The translations under genes and the position numbers were made by a program. Below, one piece after another: positions 26,358 to 33,316 of a DNA stretch of 34,499 nucleotides. Origin of the DNA: Prochlorococcus sp. AG-355-J04 (lineage in GTDB: Bacteria > Cyanobacteriota > Cyanobacteriia > PCC-6307 > Cyanobiaceae); the NCBI GenBank assembly GCA_003280885.1, contig QCDN01000010.1, forward strand, positions 1-34,499. Direction: 5' to 3'. Below the pieces are notes generated by a model that searched no databases, was not told the origin of the DNA, and saw only the letters and a list, made by a program, of their open reading frames with translations. Numbering within the stretch: the first letter of the stretch is position 1; the number at the start of each line of letters is the position of its first letter.

Positions 26358-26546
26358 TTAAATATCACGATTAGTAAGCTTTTCAGCAATTAATTCTTCC
26401 TCTAACTGCTTTATTAACCTTGATACAAGACTTTGAAATTCTGGTTGACAACCTTTAAATGCTGCTTTATGTCTTATTGGCTCATTTCTAGTTCTTAAAT
26501 CAGTAAGCATTAATTGTAATGCATCAATTTTGGGGTTTATTTTCAT
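26358..26546 (-). CDS. small conserved hypothetical protein, 62 aa
   Basis: Not recognised. The peptide is helical and soluble by appearance: IDALQLMLTDLRTRNEPIRHKAAF, then SLVSRLIKQLEEELIAEKL, with one cysteine and no membrane segment. It starts 26 bases after the SDR gene on the same strand and ends ten bases from the convergent fusion gene, fitting the space exactly. Its composition is coding-like and the ATG is unambiguous. Confidence 0.6.
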   Translation of the reverse strand: MKINPKIDALQLMLTDLRTRNEPIRHKAAFKGCQPEFQSLVSRLIKQLEEELIAEKLTNRDI

Positions 26547-26572
26547 AGTTTTATTCTATATATTTACATCTT

Positions 26573-27232
26573 TTAAATCATTTGCATAGCTTTCTTAAAA
26601 GATATCTTTTTATTATCATTCGAACTTGTTACTTCTATTAATTTATTTATGGACTCTTTGTTTTTTAAAGAATCTATACAACATTGTGCTACTAATCTTC
26701 TTGGGATTGATCCATTAAATTGAGTATCTTCCTTTGAATAATTTATATTATCTGATTTGATATCTTCATTTTCCTTTAATCCTCCAGGTCTAATAATAGT
26801 CCATTCGAAATTTGAATTTCGTAGAAAGTTTTCACCTATTTTCTTCCAAATAAGAATTAAACCAAAAAGGTTTAATGGGTGAAATAACTTTCCAGTGCAA
26901 AGAGAACTTACTAAAATAACCCTCTTAATGCCAACTCTTTTGCAACTTTCCAATTGCCTGTATACCCCTAAGGCATCAACTTTTGCAGGACCGGTTAGAT
27001 CCAATGATGCTCTCGCACCAGTTGCAATTACCAAAGCATCAATACCTTTAAACGCTTTATCAAGTTCTTTTTTATTATCTAATGAAATTCTAATTGTTTC
27101 CAAACTCTCTAGACCTTCTGAAATTTTTGAATTCTTTCTAATAATTTGCCTAACTTTATATCCTTTCTTAACTGCCTCTTCAGAAATTCTGTAACCTGTT
27201 TTCCCGGATGCACCAGTAATTGCTATTTTCAT
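26573..27232 (-). CDS. NAD(P)-binding atypical SDR (NmrA/Tic62-like)
   Basis: A 219-residue Rossmann protein. The dinucleotide motif IAITGASGKTGYRI is at the N-terminus, followed by DALVIATGARASLDLTGPAKVD, RVILVSSLCTG and WTIIRPGGLKENE, the pattern of atypical SDRs such as plant At2g37660 and the N-domain of Tic62. The active-site tyrosine of classical SDRs is not evident, so a binding or regulatory role is as likely as catalysis. It starts 35 bases downstream of the nth stop. Confidence 0.8.
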   Translation of the reverse strand: MKIAITGASGKTGYRISEEAVKKGYKVRQIIRKNSKISEGLESLETIRISLDNKKELDKAFKGIDALVIATGARASLDLTGPAKVDALGVYRQLESCKRVGIKRVILVSSLCTGKLFHPLNLFGLILIWKKIGENFLRNSNFEWTIIRPGGLKENEDIKSDNINYSKEDTQFNGSIPRRLVAQCCIDSLKNKESINKLIEVTSSNDNKKISFKKAMQMI

Positions 27233-27267
27233 GATTTAAGAACTAATAAATTTATTATATTAATTTC

Positions 27268-27921
27268 TTAGGGTTTTTTACATATAAATTTCTTTTTTCT
27301 TTTTGGGTAAAGAGTACGACATAAATAACATTTTGTTCCATCACAGCCTCTTGCGGTGCAGTGTTCTCTGCCATAAAAGATTATTTGCAAATGTAAGGTA
27401 TTCCAATCATTAATGGGAAATATTTTTTTCAAGTCTTTTTCTGTTTGAACTACGCTTTTCCCATTTGAAAGACCCCATCTTTGTGACAACCTGTGTATGT
27501 GAGTATCGACTGGGAATGAGGGAATTTTAAACACTTGAGACATCACAACTGATGCTGTTTTATGGCCTACCCCTGGGAGAGATTCAAGCTTCTCAAAAGA
27601 ATCTGGGACCATTCCGTTATGCTTCTCAATCAATAGTTTAGATAAGTTATAGATGTTCTTTGATTTTTGATTAGATAGACCTAAAAATTTTATGTATTCG
27701 TAAATGCCATCAATACCTAGCTGCATCATCTTTTGTGGATTATCTGCAACCTTAAATAAGCTTTTTGTTAATTCATTAACTTTTTTATCTGTTGATTGAG
27801 CACTTAAAACTACGGCGACTAGAAGTGTATATGCATTTGTATGATCAAGAGGTATTGGAGGCGATGGATATAGATTTTTGAGTTCCTTGCGTATTATTTC
27901 TGCTCTTTCAGACTTTCTCAT
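27268..27921 (-). CDS. nth: endonuclease III (DNA glycosylase/AP lyase)
   Basis: It removes oxidised pyrimidines and cuts the abasic site. The 217-residue protein has the helix-hairpin-helix LESLPGVGHKTASVVM with the catalytic lysine K121 and the aspartate D139 in FPVDTHIHRL. The C-terminal cluster region has C188, C193, C198 and C201, spaced C-x4-C-x4-C-x2-C, which differs from the E. coli C-x6-C-x2-C-x5-C pattern, with another cysteine at 214. An Fe-S cluster is still likely. The gene is divergent from the iron ABC ATPase gene, 95 bases apart. Confidence 0.93.
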   Translation of the reverse strand: MRKSERAEIIRKELKNLYPSPPIPLDHTNAYTLLVAVVLSAQSTDKKVNELTKSLFKVADNPQKMMQLGIDGIYEYIKFLGLSNQKSKNIYNLSKLLIEKHNGMVPDSFEKLESLPGVGHKTASVVMSQVFKIPSFPVDTHIHRLSQRWGLSNGKSVVQTEKDLKKIFPINDWNTLHLQIIFYGREHCTARGCDGTKCYLCRTLYPKRKKKFICKKP

Positions 27922-27941
27922 TAAATTTGAAAATTAAATGG

Positions 27942-27957
27942 TGTATAAAATTATACA
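27942..27957. promoter_or_regulatory. palindrome of NtcA/Crp type (tGTA-N8-TACa) in the nth-futC divergent gap
   Basis: TGTATAAAATTATACA has seven-base arms and fits the NtcA consensus GTA-N8-TAC including the flanking T and A. A TAATAT element lies at 27973-27978 toward futC, 16 bases away, somewhat closer than the usual 22 or so. NtcA or another Crp-family protein could bind; AT-richness makes a chance match possible. Confidence 0.4.
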
Positions 27958-28016
27958 AGGGATAATTTAGGTTAATATTTTCTGCTAACTTAATATATTT
28001 AAATAAGAAGAATTTA

Positions 28017-29075
28017 GTGAAAAATGGTGCGCTAATAATTGATGATCTGCATCATAAATATGATAAGCGAGAATGTTCAAATTGGATATTAAACGAAATT
28101 AACCTGAAAATTGAAAATGGCGAATTATTAGGTTTGCTAGGTCCTTCTGGTTGCGGAAAAACAACTCTTTTAAGATTAATCGCGGGTTTCGAATATCCTT
28201 CTAAAGGGTGTATTTCTTTAAATGACAACGAAATTTCTAGTAGAAAAAAAATTCTTAGTCCTGAGAAAAGAAATATTGGTATGGTTTTTCAAGATTATGC
28301 ACTTTTCCCACACTTAAATGTTTTGGAAAATGCAATGTTTGGTTTGAAAAACAAAAAAGACAGATCTAGAGTTGATTATTTACTAAATGTTGTTGGTCTT
28401 GATGGTTTTGTTGGAAGGTACCCACATGAATTGTCCGGAGGCCAAAAACAAAGACTCGCAATTGCGAGAGCTCTTGCTCCAGGTACAAATTTTATTTTAT
28501 TAGATGAACCTTTTTGTAGTCTTGATATGCATGTCAAACTAAAATTGAGAAGTGAACTTCCTAATATTCTAAAAGGTTGTAATGCAAGCGGATTGATGGT
28601 TACTCATGATCCGGAAGAAGCAATGTCAATTTGCGATAAAGTCGCCGTTATGAATGAGGGAAAAATACATCAAATTGATACGCCAATTAACCTTTTAAAT
28701 AATCCCAAGACCATGTTTGTAAGTAGTTTTATTTTGGGCAATAATATTATTAATCTCAAAAAAAACGGTAATTCATATATTTCTTGTTTGGGTGAAATAA
28801 ATAGTTCAGATTATTTGAAAAATACAAGTATCAAAAGTATGTCAATTTCGCCTAAATTTATTTCAATAAAAAGATCAGAAACTGGTAATGCAATTGTTAT
28901 ATCTAAAGAATTTCTTGGAGAATTTCTTATATATAAAGTAACAATTAATGGAAACATATTAAGGGTTAGGACTGATATTAATAATCTCCTTAATAATGGT
29001 GATAAATGTACTCTTTCAATTAATAAAAATAGTTATTATTTTTTATATCCCGGAGCATATAAGGAATATATTTAG
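28017..29075 (+). CDS. futC: iron(III) ABC transporter ATP-binding protein (FutC/FbpC-like)
   Basis: A 352-residue importer ATPase. Walker A GPSGCGKTT (42-50), Q-loop MVFQDYALFPHLNV, signature LSGGQKQRLAIARALA, Walker B FILLDEPFCSLD and the switch histidine in LMVTHDPEEAM are intact. The C-terminal 110 residues form the MOI/TOBE-type regulatory domain of the CUT1/Fbp class. Assignment to iron rests on this architecture and on the ferritin and Fur sites nearby; phosphonate, sulfate or putrescine systems are related alternatives. GTG is the start. The membrane and binding-protein genes are not in the window, as usual when fut genes are scattered. Confidence 0.82.
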   Translation: MKNGALIIDDLHHKYDKRECSNWILNEINLKIENGELLGLLGPSGCGKTTLLRLIAGFEYPSKGCISLNDNEISSRKKILSPEKRNIGMVFQDYALFPHLNVLENAMFGLKNKKDRSRVDYLLNVVGLDGFVGRYPHELSGGQKQRLAIARALAPGTNFILLDEPFCSLDMHVKLKLRSELPNILKGCNASGLMVTHDPEEAMSICDKVAVMNEGKIHQIDTPINLLNNPKTMFVSSFILGNNIINLKKNGNSYISCLGEINSSDYLKNTSIKSMSISPKFISIKRSETGNAIVISKEFLGEFLIYKVTINGNILRVRTDINNLLNNGDKCTLSINKNSYYFLYPGAYKEYI

Positions 29076-29220
29076 ACATTTTTTATAAGCAATTACACTT
29101 CCCCCCCTTCCAATTAGAGCATTTTTTCTTTTTACATTTCTTTTTTTTACTTTTATATATTTTATTAAGTAATAGAAGTTCAGAAATACTGTACTCTAAA
29201 TACATTTATAGTATTGCGAT

Positions 29221-29235
29221 TGATTTTCATTATCA
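29221..29235. promoter_or_regulatory. Fur box upstream of ferritin
   Basis: TGATTTTCATTATCA agrees with the 7-1-7 Fur consensus TGATAATnATTATCA at all specified positions but two. It lies 84 bases upstream of the ferritin start in an otherwise gene-free 237-base gap. The same gap also holds a run of seven C at 29101-29107 and no good terminator for futC. Confidence 0.68.
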
Positions 29236-29318
29236 TATTATTTAATTTAATTTAAAGGATTAATTTATTACTAATTTATACAAAATGTTGTATTATTTAT
29301 ATAGTTTCTTTTTTGAAA

Positions 29319-29873
29319 ATGATTGAAAATAATTTAAAAACAAAGAAATTAATTAATTTTGGTCCGTCTGGGAGAGCTGTTGCTCAACCGATAGATGATA
29401 GTTTACTGGATAATATTTTTGAACATCTAACTATGGAAAGATATGCTAATGTTCAATATTTTTCTATGTATCTCTGGTTTCAAGAACGTGATTTAAATGG
29501 ATTTGCGTATCATTTTTTAAGTGAATCACAAGGTGAAATGGAACATGCACAGAAGTTTGCAGATTATTTAATCGCAAGAGGACAAAGCGTAAAATTAGAT
29601 GAAATTCCTGCTCCCGTTCAAACGTGGGATTCAATAGAGGATCTGATTTCTTATTCTTTCAACATGGAGGCTGATTTAACTTCATCTCTGCAACAACTTT
29701 ATTCTATTTCAGAAAGAATTTCCGATACAAGAACCAACGTATTTTTAGATCCAATCATTGATGCTCAAACAAAATCAGAAGATGAATTTGCAAACATACT
29801 TGGCAAAGTAAAGTTTGCGTCTAATCAACCTTCTGCAATCTTATTGATAGATAGTGATTTAAAGAAAAAATAA
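29319..29873 (+). CDS. ftn: ferritin
   Basis: A non-haem ferritin that oxidises Fe(II) and stores the mineral in a 24-mer. I place the start at ATG 29319 (MIENNLK); a TTG six bases earlier is in frame. The ferroxidase ligands are recognisable: the glutamate in MERYANVQYF, the E-x-x-H of SQGEMEHAQKF, the glutamate in FNMEADLTSSLQQLY and the glutamine of IDAQTKSEDEF. The length, about 184 residues, is normal and there is no haem-binding sign of bacterioferritin. A Fur-like site precedes it. The last 15 bases overlap the convergent coiled-coil gene. Confidence 0.93.
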   Translation: MIENNLKTKKLINFGPSGRAVAQPIDDSLLDNIFEHLTMERYANVQYFSMYLWFQERDLNGFAYHFLSESQGEMEHAQKFADYLIARGQSVKLDEIPAPVQTWDSIEDLISYSFNMEADLTSSLQQLYSISERISDTRTNVFLDPIIDAQTKSEDEFANILGKVKFASNQPSAILLIDSDLKKK

Positions 29874-30149
29874 ATTGCTTTCAAATTTATTTTCATTTAA
29901 TATCCTTTTGCTTATTTCAACAAGTAACTTAGAAAAGTTTATTTTTTCATCACTTTTTTTATTTAATAGCTCAGCTATTTTATAAATCTCATTAACTCTT
30001 TTAAAAATATTTTTGTTTTCAGAAAACAATCTTTCCTTCAATGCTTTATTATTTGTTGTTTTGAAAGATTGTTTTATATTTTTGAGTCTATTCGATAAAA
30101 TATCAACTTCTATTAACAAGCTGTTAGTAAGTGATTGTGATTCCTTCAT
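29859..30149 (-). CDS. coiled-coil hypothetical protein, 96 aa
   Basis: Not recognised. It is almost entirely helical and charged, with heptad-like spacing (LIEVDILSNRLKNIKQSF, LFSENKNIFKRVNEIYKIAELL, LLVEISKRIL), no cysteine and no membrane segment. It begins six bases after the Crp-type regulator's stop, so it is almost certainly on the same Fur-flanked transcript, and its 3' end overlaps that of ferritin by 15 bases. The antisense overlap could couple expression of the two ends. A role in iron handling is inference from position only. Confidence 0.7.
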   Translation of the reverse strand: MKESQSLTNSLLIEVDILSNRLKNIKQSFKTTNNKALKERLFSENKNIFKRVNEIYKIAELLNKKSDEKINFSKLLVEISKRILNENKFESNLFFL

Positions 30150-30155
30150 TTTTTT

Positions 30156-30743
30156 TTATAGCGGCGAAGTTTCAATAAAAGAAGGTGCAACACTGACTGT
30201 TTGTGTTCCAATAGGAGCTATTAATAACTCAGATGATCTTAATTTAGAAATTAATCTTGTTGATGTTACGCGTGTAGAACCGATTAATTCACCAATTCTT
30301 TCGTGAGTTAACCTAAAAGGTAACTCACACCATTGCCCACATCTCCTGCCTAAACGATTTACAAGTATTGAAAACAACGCTTGTAATCGCTGTTCTGCAT
30401 TTCCTAAGTGCCTTATCCTAAGGAGTTGCAAAGTCCATTCATTTACTGCATCGAAACCAATATTCTCATCAATATTCACATTGCTGTGAAATGACAAATC
30501 TGTTAGTGCTTCAACACAGACACCTTCGCTACATAAAAGGTCCGTTCTTAATTGATCTCCTGATTGTAAAAATGCGAGGGTCATTCCTTCAGTTTCTTCA
30601 CAAGGGCAATAAACTCTAGCAATTCCACTTTCAACTTCTAGGCATGTCCCTTTTGGTCTTGATGAGAGATCTATTAATACGGATTGTCCAGTTATTATCC
30701 TTACTGATTTTGACGGAGATTCTCCATAATTATGGAAATTCAT
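30156..30743 (-). CDS. Crp/Fnr-family transcriptional regulator, Fur-flanked
   Basis: A regulator of 195 residues when started at ATG 30743 (MNFHNYGESPSKSV). An in-frame start at 30776 would read through the Fur box and give an implausible hydrophobic leader (IIILIIILKL), so I reject it. The N-terminal part is a short, divergent cNMP-binding-like beta roll (CLEVESGIARVYCPCEETEGM, LAFLQSGDQL); residues about 100-120 form a dimer helix; the C-terminal winged helix has RLTHERIGELIGSTRVTSTRLISKL, a good HTH_Crp. Ligand-binding residues of CAP are not visible, and several cysteines in the N-half (C47, C49, C71, C76 region) leave room for a metal or redox sensor. Its promoter carries two Fur-like sites. 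Confidence 0.88.
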   Translation of the reverse strand: MNFHNYGESPSKSVRIITGQSVLIDLSSRPKGTCLEVESGIARVYCPCEETEGMTLAFLQSGDQLRTDLLCSEGVCVEALTDLSFHSNVNIDENIGFDAVNEWTLQLLRIRHLGNAEQRLQALFSILVNRLGRRCGQWCELPFRLTHERIGELIGSTRVTSTRLISKLRSSELLIAPIGTQTVSVAPSFIETSPL

Positions 30744-30755
30744 TAATTTAAGTAT

Positions 30756-30774
30756 GATAATGAGAATTATTATC
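30756..30774. promoter_or_regulatory. Fur box 1 of the Crp-type gene
   Basis: GATAATGAGAATTATTATC matches 17 of 19 positions of the Fur consensus GATAATGATAATCATTATC. It sits between the -10 hexamer and the start codon of the regulator gene, where bound Fur would block transcription initiation. Confidence 0.82.
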
Positions 30775-30775
30775 A

Positions 30776-30804
30776 ATTATGCACCATAAAAATACTTATT
30801 GCAA
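30776..30804 (-). promoter_or_regulatory. sigma70-type promoter of the Crp-type gene
   Basis: On the minus strand TTGCAA (30799-30804) and CATAAT (30776-30781) are separated by exactly 17 bases. The -10 abuts Fur box 1 and the -35 is overlapped by Fur box 2, the standard layout of a repressible promoter. The transcript would have a leader of about 25-30 bases. Confidence 0.65.
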
Positions 30805-30820
30805 TAGATTCTCATTATCA
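30801..30820. promoter_or_regulatory. Fur box 2 of the divergent region
   Basis: AGATTCTCATTATCA (30806-30820) has 12 of 14 specified consensus positions or one fewer depending on register. Its minus-strand half TGATAATGAGAAT is identical to the first 13 bases of box 1, so the two sites form an inverted pair. It overlaps the -35 of the regulator promoter and lies about 40 bases upstream of the TATAAT of the plus-strand gene, so it could serve both. Confidence 0.62.
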
Positions 30821-30859
30821 TAACATTTCTGAAGCTTTTCTTCACATAGTATTTAGGAA

Positions 30860-30865
30860 TATAAT
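30860..30865 (+). promoter_or_regulatory. -10 element for the zinc-ribbon microprotein
   Basis: A perfect TATAAT lies 31 bases upstream of the ATG at 30897. The -35 is weak (TTTCTT at the 17-base distance), as usual in this lineage. Confidence 0.5.
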
Positions 30866-30896
30866 TTAGTTAGAATTGCAAATTTTTTTATTTTAG

Positions 30897-31085
30897 ATGA
30901 GCGTAAATAGAGTTTGTTTTAATTGTGGAAGTTCTTCATTTGTTTCAGATCGATCTTTAGGGGGTAAGATTGTATGTTCTAAATGTGGATCTTCTTCATT
31001 TAAAAATAAATCCTCTTCATTTTTAAAAAGTAAAAAATTAGTACTTCTTGCTATTGCGATAGCTATTTTCATAATTGTTATTTAG
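30897..31085 (+). CDS. zinc-ribbon plus C-terminal membrane anchor microprotein, 62 aa
   Basis: Residues 7-30 hold one zinc ribbon (C7-F-N-C10 and C27-S-K-C30, with GGKIVCSKCG), followed by a serine-rich linker (SSSFKNKSSSF) and a terminal membrane helix LVLLAIAIAIFIIVI preceded by lysines. This is a tail-anchored layout with the ribbon in the cytoplasm. No family is recognised beyond generic zinc-ribbon domains. It is divergent from the Crp-type regulator and shares its Fur-bearing promoter region; the 3' end overlaps the convergent ABC gene by eight bases. Function unknown; rubredoxin-like iron binding by the four cysteines is an alternative to zinc. Confidence 0.72.
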   Translation: MSVNRVCFNCGSSSFVSDRSLGGKIVCSKCGSSSFKNKSSSFLKSKKLVLLAIAIAIFIIVI

Positions 31086-31866
31086 ATAATCTGTTTATAT
31101 TCCAACGTCCATTTTTAAAAGTAACTTCTACTTCTATACCATATAACTTATTAAGATTTTCACTATTTATGACCTTATTTTGATATCCATCAGCGATAAT
31201 TTCGCCATCTTTTAACATTATGACCCGATCATAAATTTTTGTAATCGTTGAAATATCATGAGTAACGCATAAAATTTTAGTATTTAATTTTGATAATTCA
31301 TTAACCTTATCAACTACAAAAAACTTTGATTTATAATCTAAATTTGAAATTGGTTCATCTAGAATTAAGATTTGCGGTTTTTTGATTAGTGCTCTTGCAA
31401 TGAGAGTAATTTGTTTTTCTCCATCTGATAAATAGGAAAATTTTTTTTTTGATAAATTATATATATTCATTTTCTTCATAATTTTTTCCACCTCATAAGA
31501 ATCTCTTTCAGATTTATTTTGTACGTAACAATATCTTCCATATAGACCACTTAAAATTAAATCAAAAACTTGTAAATTTGGATTTATTCTATTTTTTATA
31601 TCATTATTTACGGTACTTATTTTTTTTCTTAGTTCCCATAAATTTATAAGTTCTTTGTCAAATATCTTCAGTTTCGATTCATTAGCTACCATTGGGTATA
31701 TGTTTCTATTAATTATTTCAATTAAGGATGATTTACCGGAACCATTTGGTCCAATTAATATTACATTCTCTGAATACGCTATCTTTAAATTTAAATCTTT
31801 AATTACTCTAAAGCCATTTTTAAAACAATTTATATTTTTTGCATCAAACCAAAATTTATTAAACAC
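31078..31866 (-). CDS. orphan ABC transporter ATP-binding protein (COG1119/ModF-like)
   Basis: A 262-residue ATPase. Walker A GPNGSGKSS near residue 39, a divergent signature YLSDGEKQITLIARALI, Walker B ILILDEPISNLD and the switch histidine in LCVTHDISTI are present, so ATP hydrolysis is plausible. The layout, with an insert before the signature and a short C-terminal extension, is like COG1119 proteins, which often lack a dedicated permease. The start is GTG at 31866, whose G is the last base of the stop codon of the small upstream ORF (taGtg), indicating coupled translation. No large permease gene lies nearby. Confidence 0.83.
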   Translation of the reverse strand: MFNKFWFDAKNINCFKNGFRVIKDLNLKIAYSENVILIGPNGSGKSSLIEIINRNIYPMVANESKLKIFDKELINLWELRKKISTVNNDIKNRINPNLQVFDLILSGLYGRYCYVQNKSERDSYEVEKIMKKMNIYNLSKKKFSYLSDGEKQITLIARALIKKPQILILDEPISNLDYKSKFFVVDKVNELSKLNTKILCVTHDISTITKIYDRVIMLKDGEIIADGYQNKVINSENLNKLYGIEVEVTFKNGRWNINRLSK

Positions 31867-31967
31867 TAAAACTTATTACTCCAAAATATAATCAATTGAA
31901 TTGAGCTTAAAAGAAATATAAAAAGATAGAGCCAATTCAACCATGAAGGTCTATTTACATTCTTCAT
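31866..31967 (-). CDS. 33-aa single-span membrane peptide
   Basis: ATG at 31967 opens three bases after the Rieske gene stop, and the TAG at 31868-31866 shares one base with the GTG of the ABC ATPase. The peptide has a basic polar N-terminus (MKNVNRPSW), a hydrophobic span of about 18-20 residues (LYLFIFLLSSIQLIIFW) and a basic tail (SNKF). The exact tiling between two genes and the tail-anchor composition support a real gene. It might tether the ATPase to the membrane, which is inference. Too short for homology by eye; chance cannot be excluded. Confidence 0.55.
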   Translation of the reverse strand: MKNVNRPSWLNWLYLFIFLLSSIQLIIFWSNKF

Positions 31968-31970
31968 AAA

Positions 31971-33299
31971 TTATATAATTAACATAAAAAATATAAGCGG
32001 AGCAGCAAATCTTACAAATGTTTTTCTAATAATATCTATATTATTTCTAATTTCTAACTTCTTTATCTCAGGAGGATATTTCAATATGACCTTATCATAT
32101 ACATCAAGATTTTGGGTTTTGTTAATATTTTTCCATGGTTCATCTTTATCTTCAGACTTCTTATACCATTTCCAAAAATAATTTATTATCCTATCTTCTC
32201 CCAATAATTTTATTTCATCCTTACTAATAAATCCCATATCGTGATTATATGTTTGTGTTTTTAAAATCATATAATCCTCATCGAATATCTTATAAAAAAT
32301 CTTTCTTTGAGTCTCTTTAAATAATAAGAGGTTATTAAGTAGTTTATTTTGTAGAAATTTCCTGTAGTGTCTTACTATTACTCTTGCTTTGTTGTTTCCT
32401 AGAGGAATATGATCTAAAACTTGTAAATATCTTGACGATGAAGGATCATCTTTGTAAATTAATATCCTTCCTGGAGGTATGTATTTTATTCGAATAAATT
32501 CTTTTGTAGGGTCATTCTTGTAATAATAAATACTTTCAATGTATTTGGGATTAATATTAATTTTCTGGTTAAAACTAACTAGTACGTTTTTATTCACATC
32601 TTTATCAGGGATTGTATCGCCATGAACCCAAAAGATATGAAGGATATCTAGGTGATTTTCAATAATCCTTGACCAATCACATTTGAAGTCAACTAATACC
32701 TCCTCAAAGACGTAATCCTTATGTGAAAACCCATTTTCATGTAATTCGTAGTTACTTATACTTATAGGTATATCTTCACTTATTTTATTTAAATCAGTCT
32801 CAGATTTTTTAGAGTAATTTACAAAAATATATCCATTTTTTTCTGAAGTTTTGTATTGAGATAAATGAATTCTTTTGGCGTAGTTATCGTAGTTATTATC
32901 TACTATATGGCGACATGTTATTCTGTCGAGATTTTGGCAACTTCCTCCAGATGAAAACTTGGCCCCATGATATGGGCAGGTTATTACTCCATCTGATAAT
33001 GTCCCTCCAAAAAAGGAGGCTCCTCTATGTGGACAAATATTTTTAATACACCTAACGTTTTTATTTTCATCTCTATAAAGAACAAGAGGCTCATCATATA
33101 GTGAAAAATAATATAGCTTATTTTTTCTTAGTTCTTTAGAGGGACAAATTGCATACCAACCAAATAAACCTAGATTTAATTCTTTTTCATTTTCTCTAAT
33201 ATCAAACGAGTCAATTTTTACTACCGTTCCTTTTTTAAATGGCTTAAGAACGGTATTAAAGTCTTTTGATTTAAAAAAATTAATTTGTCTGTTTTCCAT
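31971..33299 (-). CDS. Rieske 2Fe-2S oxygenase, pheophorbide a oxygenase-like
   Basis: A 442-residue oxygenase. The Rieske ligands are C89 and H91 (CPHRGAS) and C108 and H111 (CPYHGAKF). The mononuclear iron facial triad is in N215-H-L-D218-I-L-H221-I-F-W-V-H226, matching the D-x2-H-x4-H motif. The C-terminus ends in one hydrophobic segment (FAAPLIFFMLII), as in the thylakoid/envelope PAO-Tic55-CAO group. Members act on chlorophyll breakdown products or related rings; the substrate here is unknown. It heads a three-gene transcript with the small peptide and ABC ATPase. Confidence 0.85.
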   Translation of the reverse strand: MENRQINFFKSKDFNTVLKPFKKGTVVKIDSFDIRENEKELNLGLFGWYAICPSKELRKNKLYYFSLYDEPLVLYRDENKNVRCIKNICPHRGASFFGGTLSDGVITCPYHGAKFSSGGSCQNLDRITCRHIVDNNYDNYAKRIHLSQYKTSEKNGYIFVNYSKKSETDLNKISEDIPISISNYELHENGFSHKDYVFEEVLVDFKCDWSRIIENHLDILHIFWVHGDTIPDKDVNKNVLVSFNQKININPKYIESIYYYKNDPTKEFIRIKYIPPGRILIYKDDPSSSRYLQVLDHIPLGNNKARVIVRHYRKFLQNKLLNNLLLFKETQRKIFYKIFDEDYMILKTQTYNHDMGFISKDEIKLLGEDRIINYFWKWYKKSEDKDEPWKNINKTQNLDVYDKVILKYPPEIKKLEIRNNIDIIRKTFVRFAAPLIFFMLII

Positions 33300-33316
33300 A
33301 AATTAATTTCTTTTTT

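Noticed and set aside
29101-29107. Run of seven C in an AT-rich gap
   Set aside because: Unusual in composition but with no pairing partner or motif; probably only a homopolymer tract.
30744-30776. N-terminal extension of the Crp-type regulator to a start at 30776
   Set aside because: The extra codons are the Fur box itself read as protein (isoleucine-rich), and the promoter -10 lies at the same place; ATG 30743 gives a sensible start.
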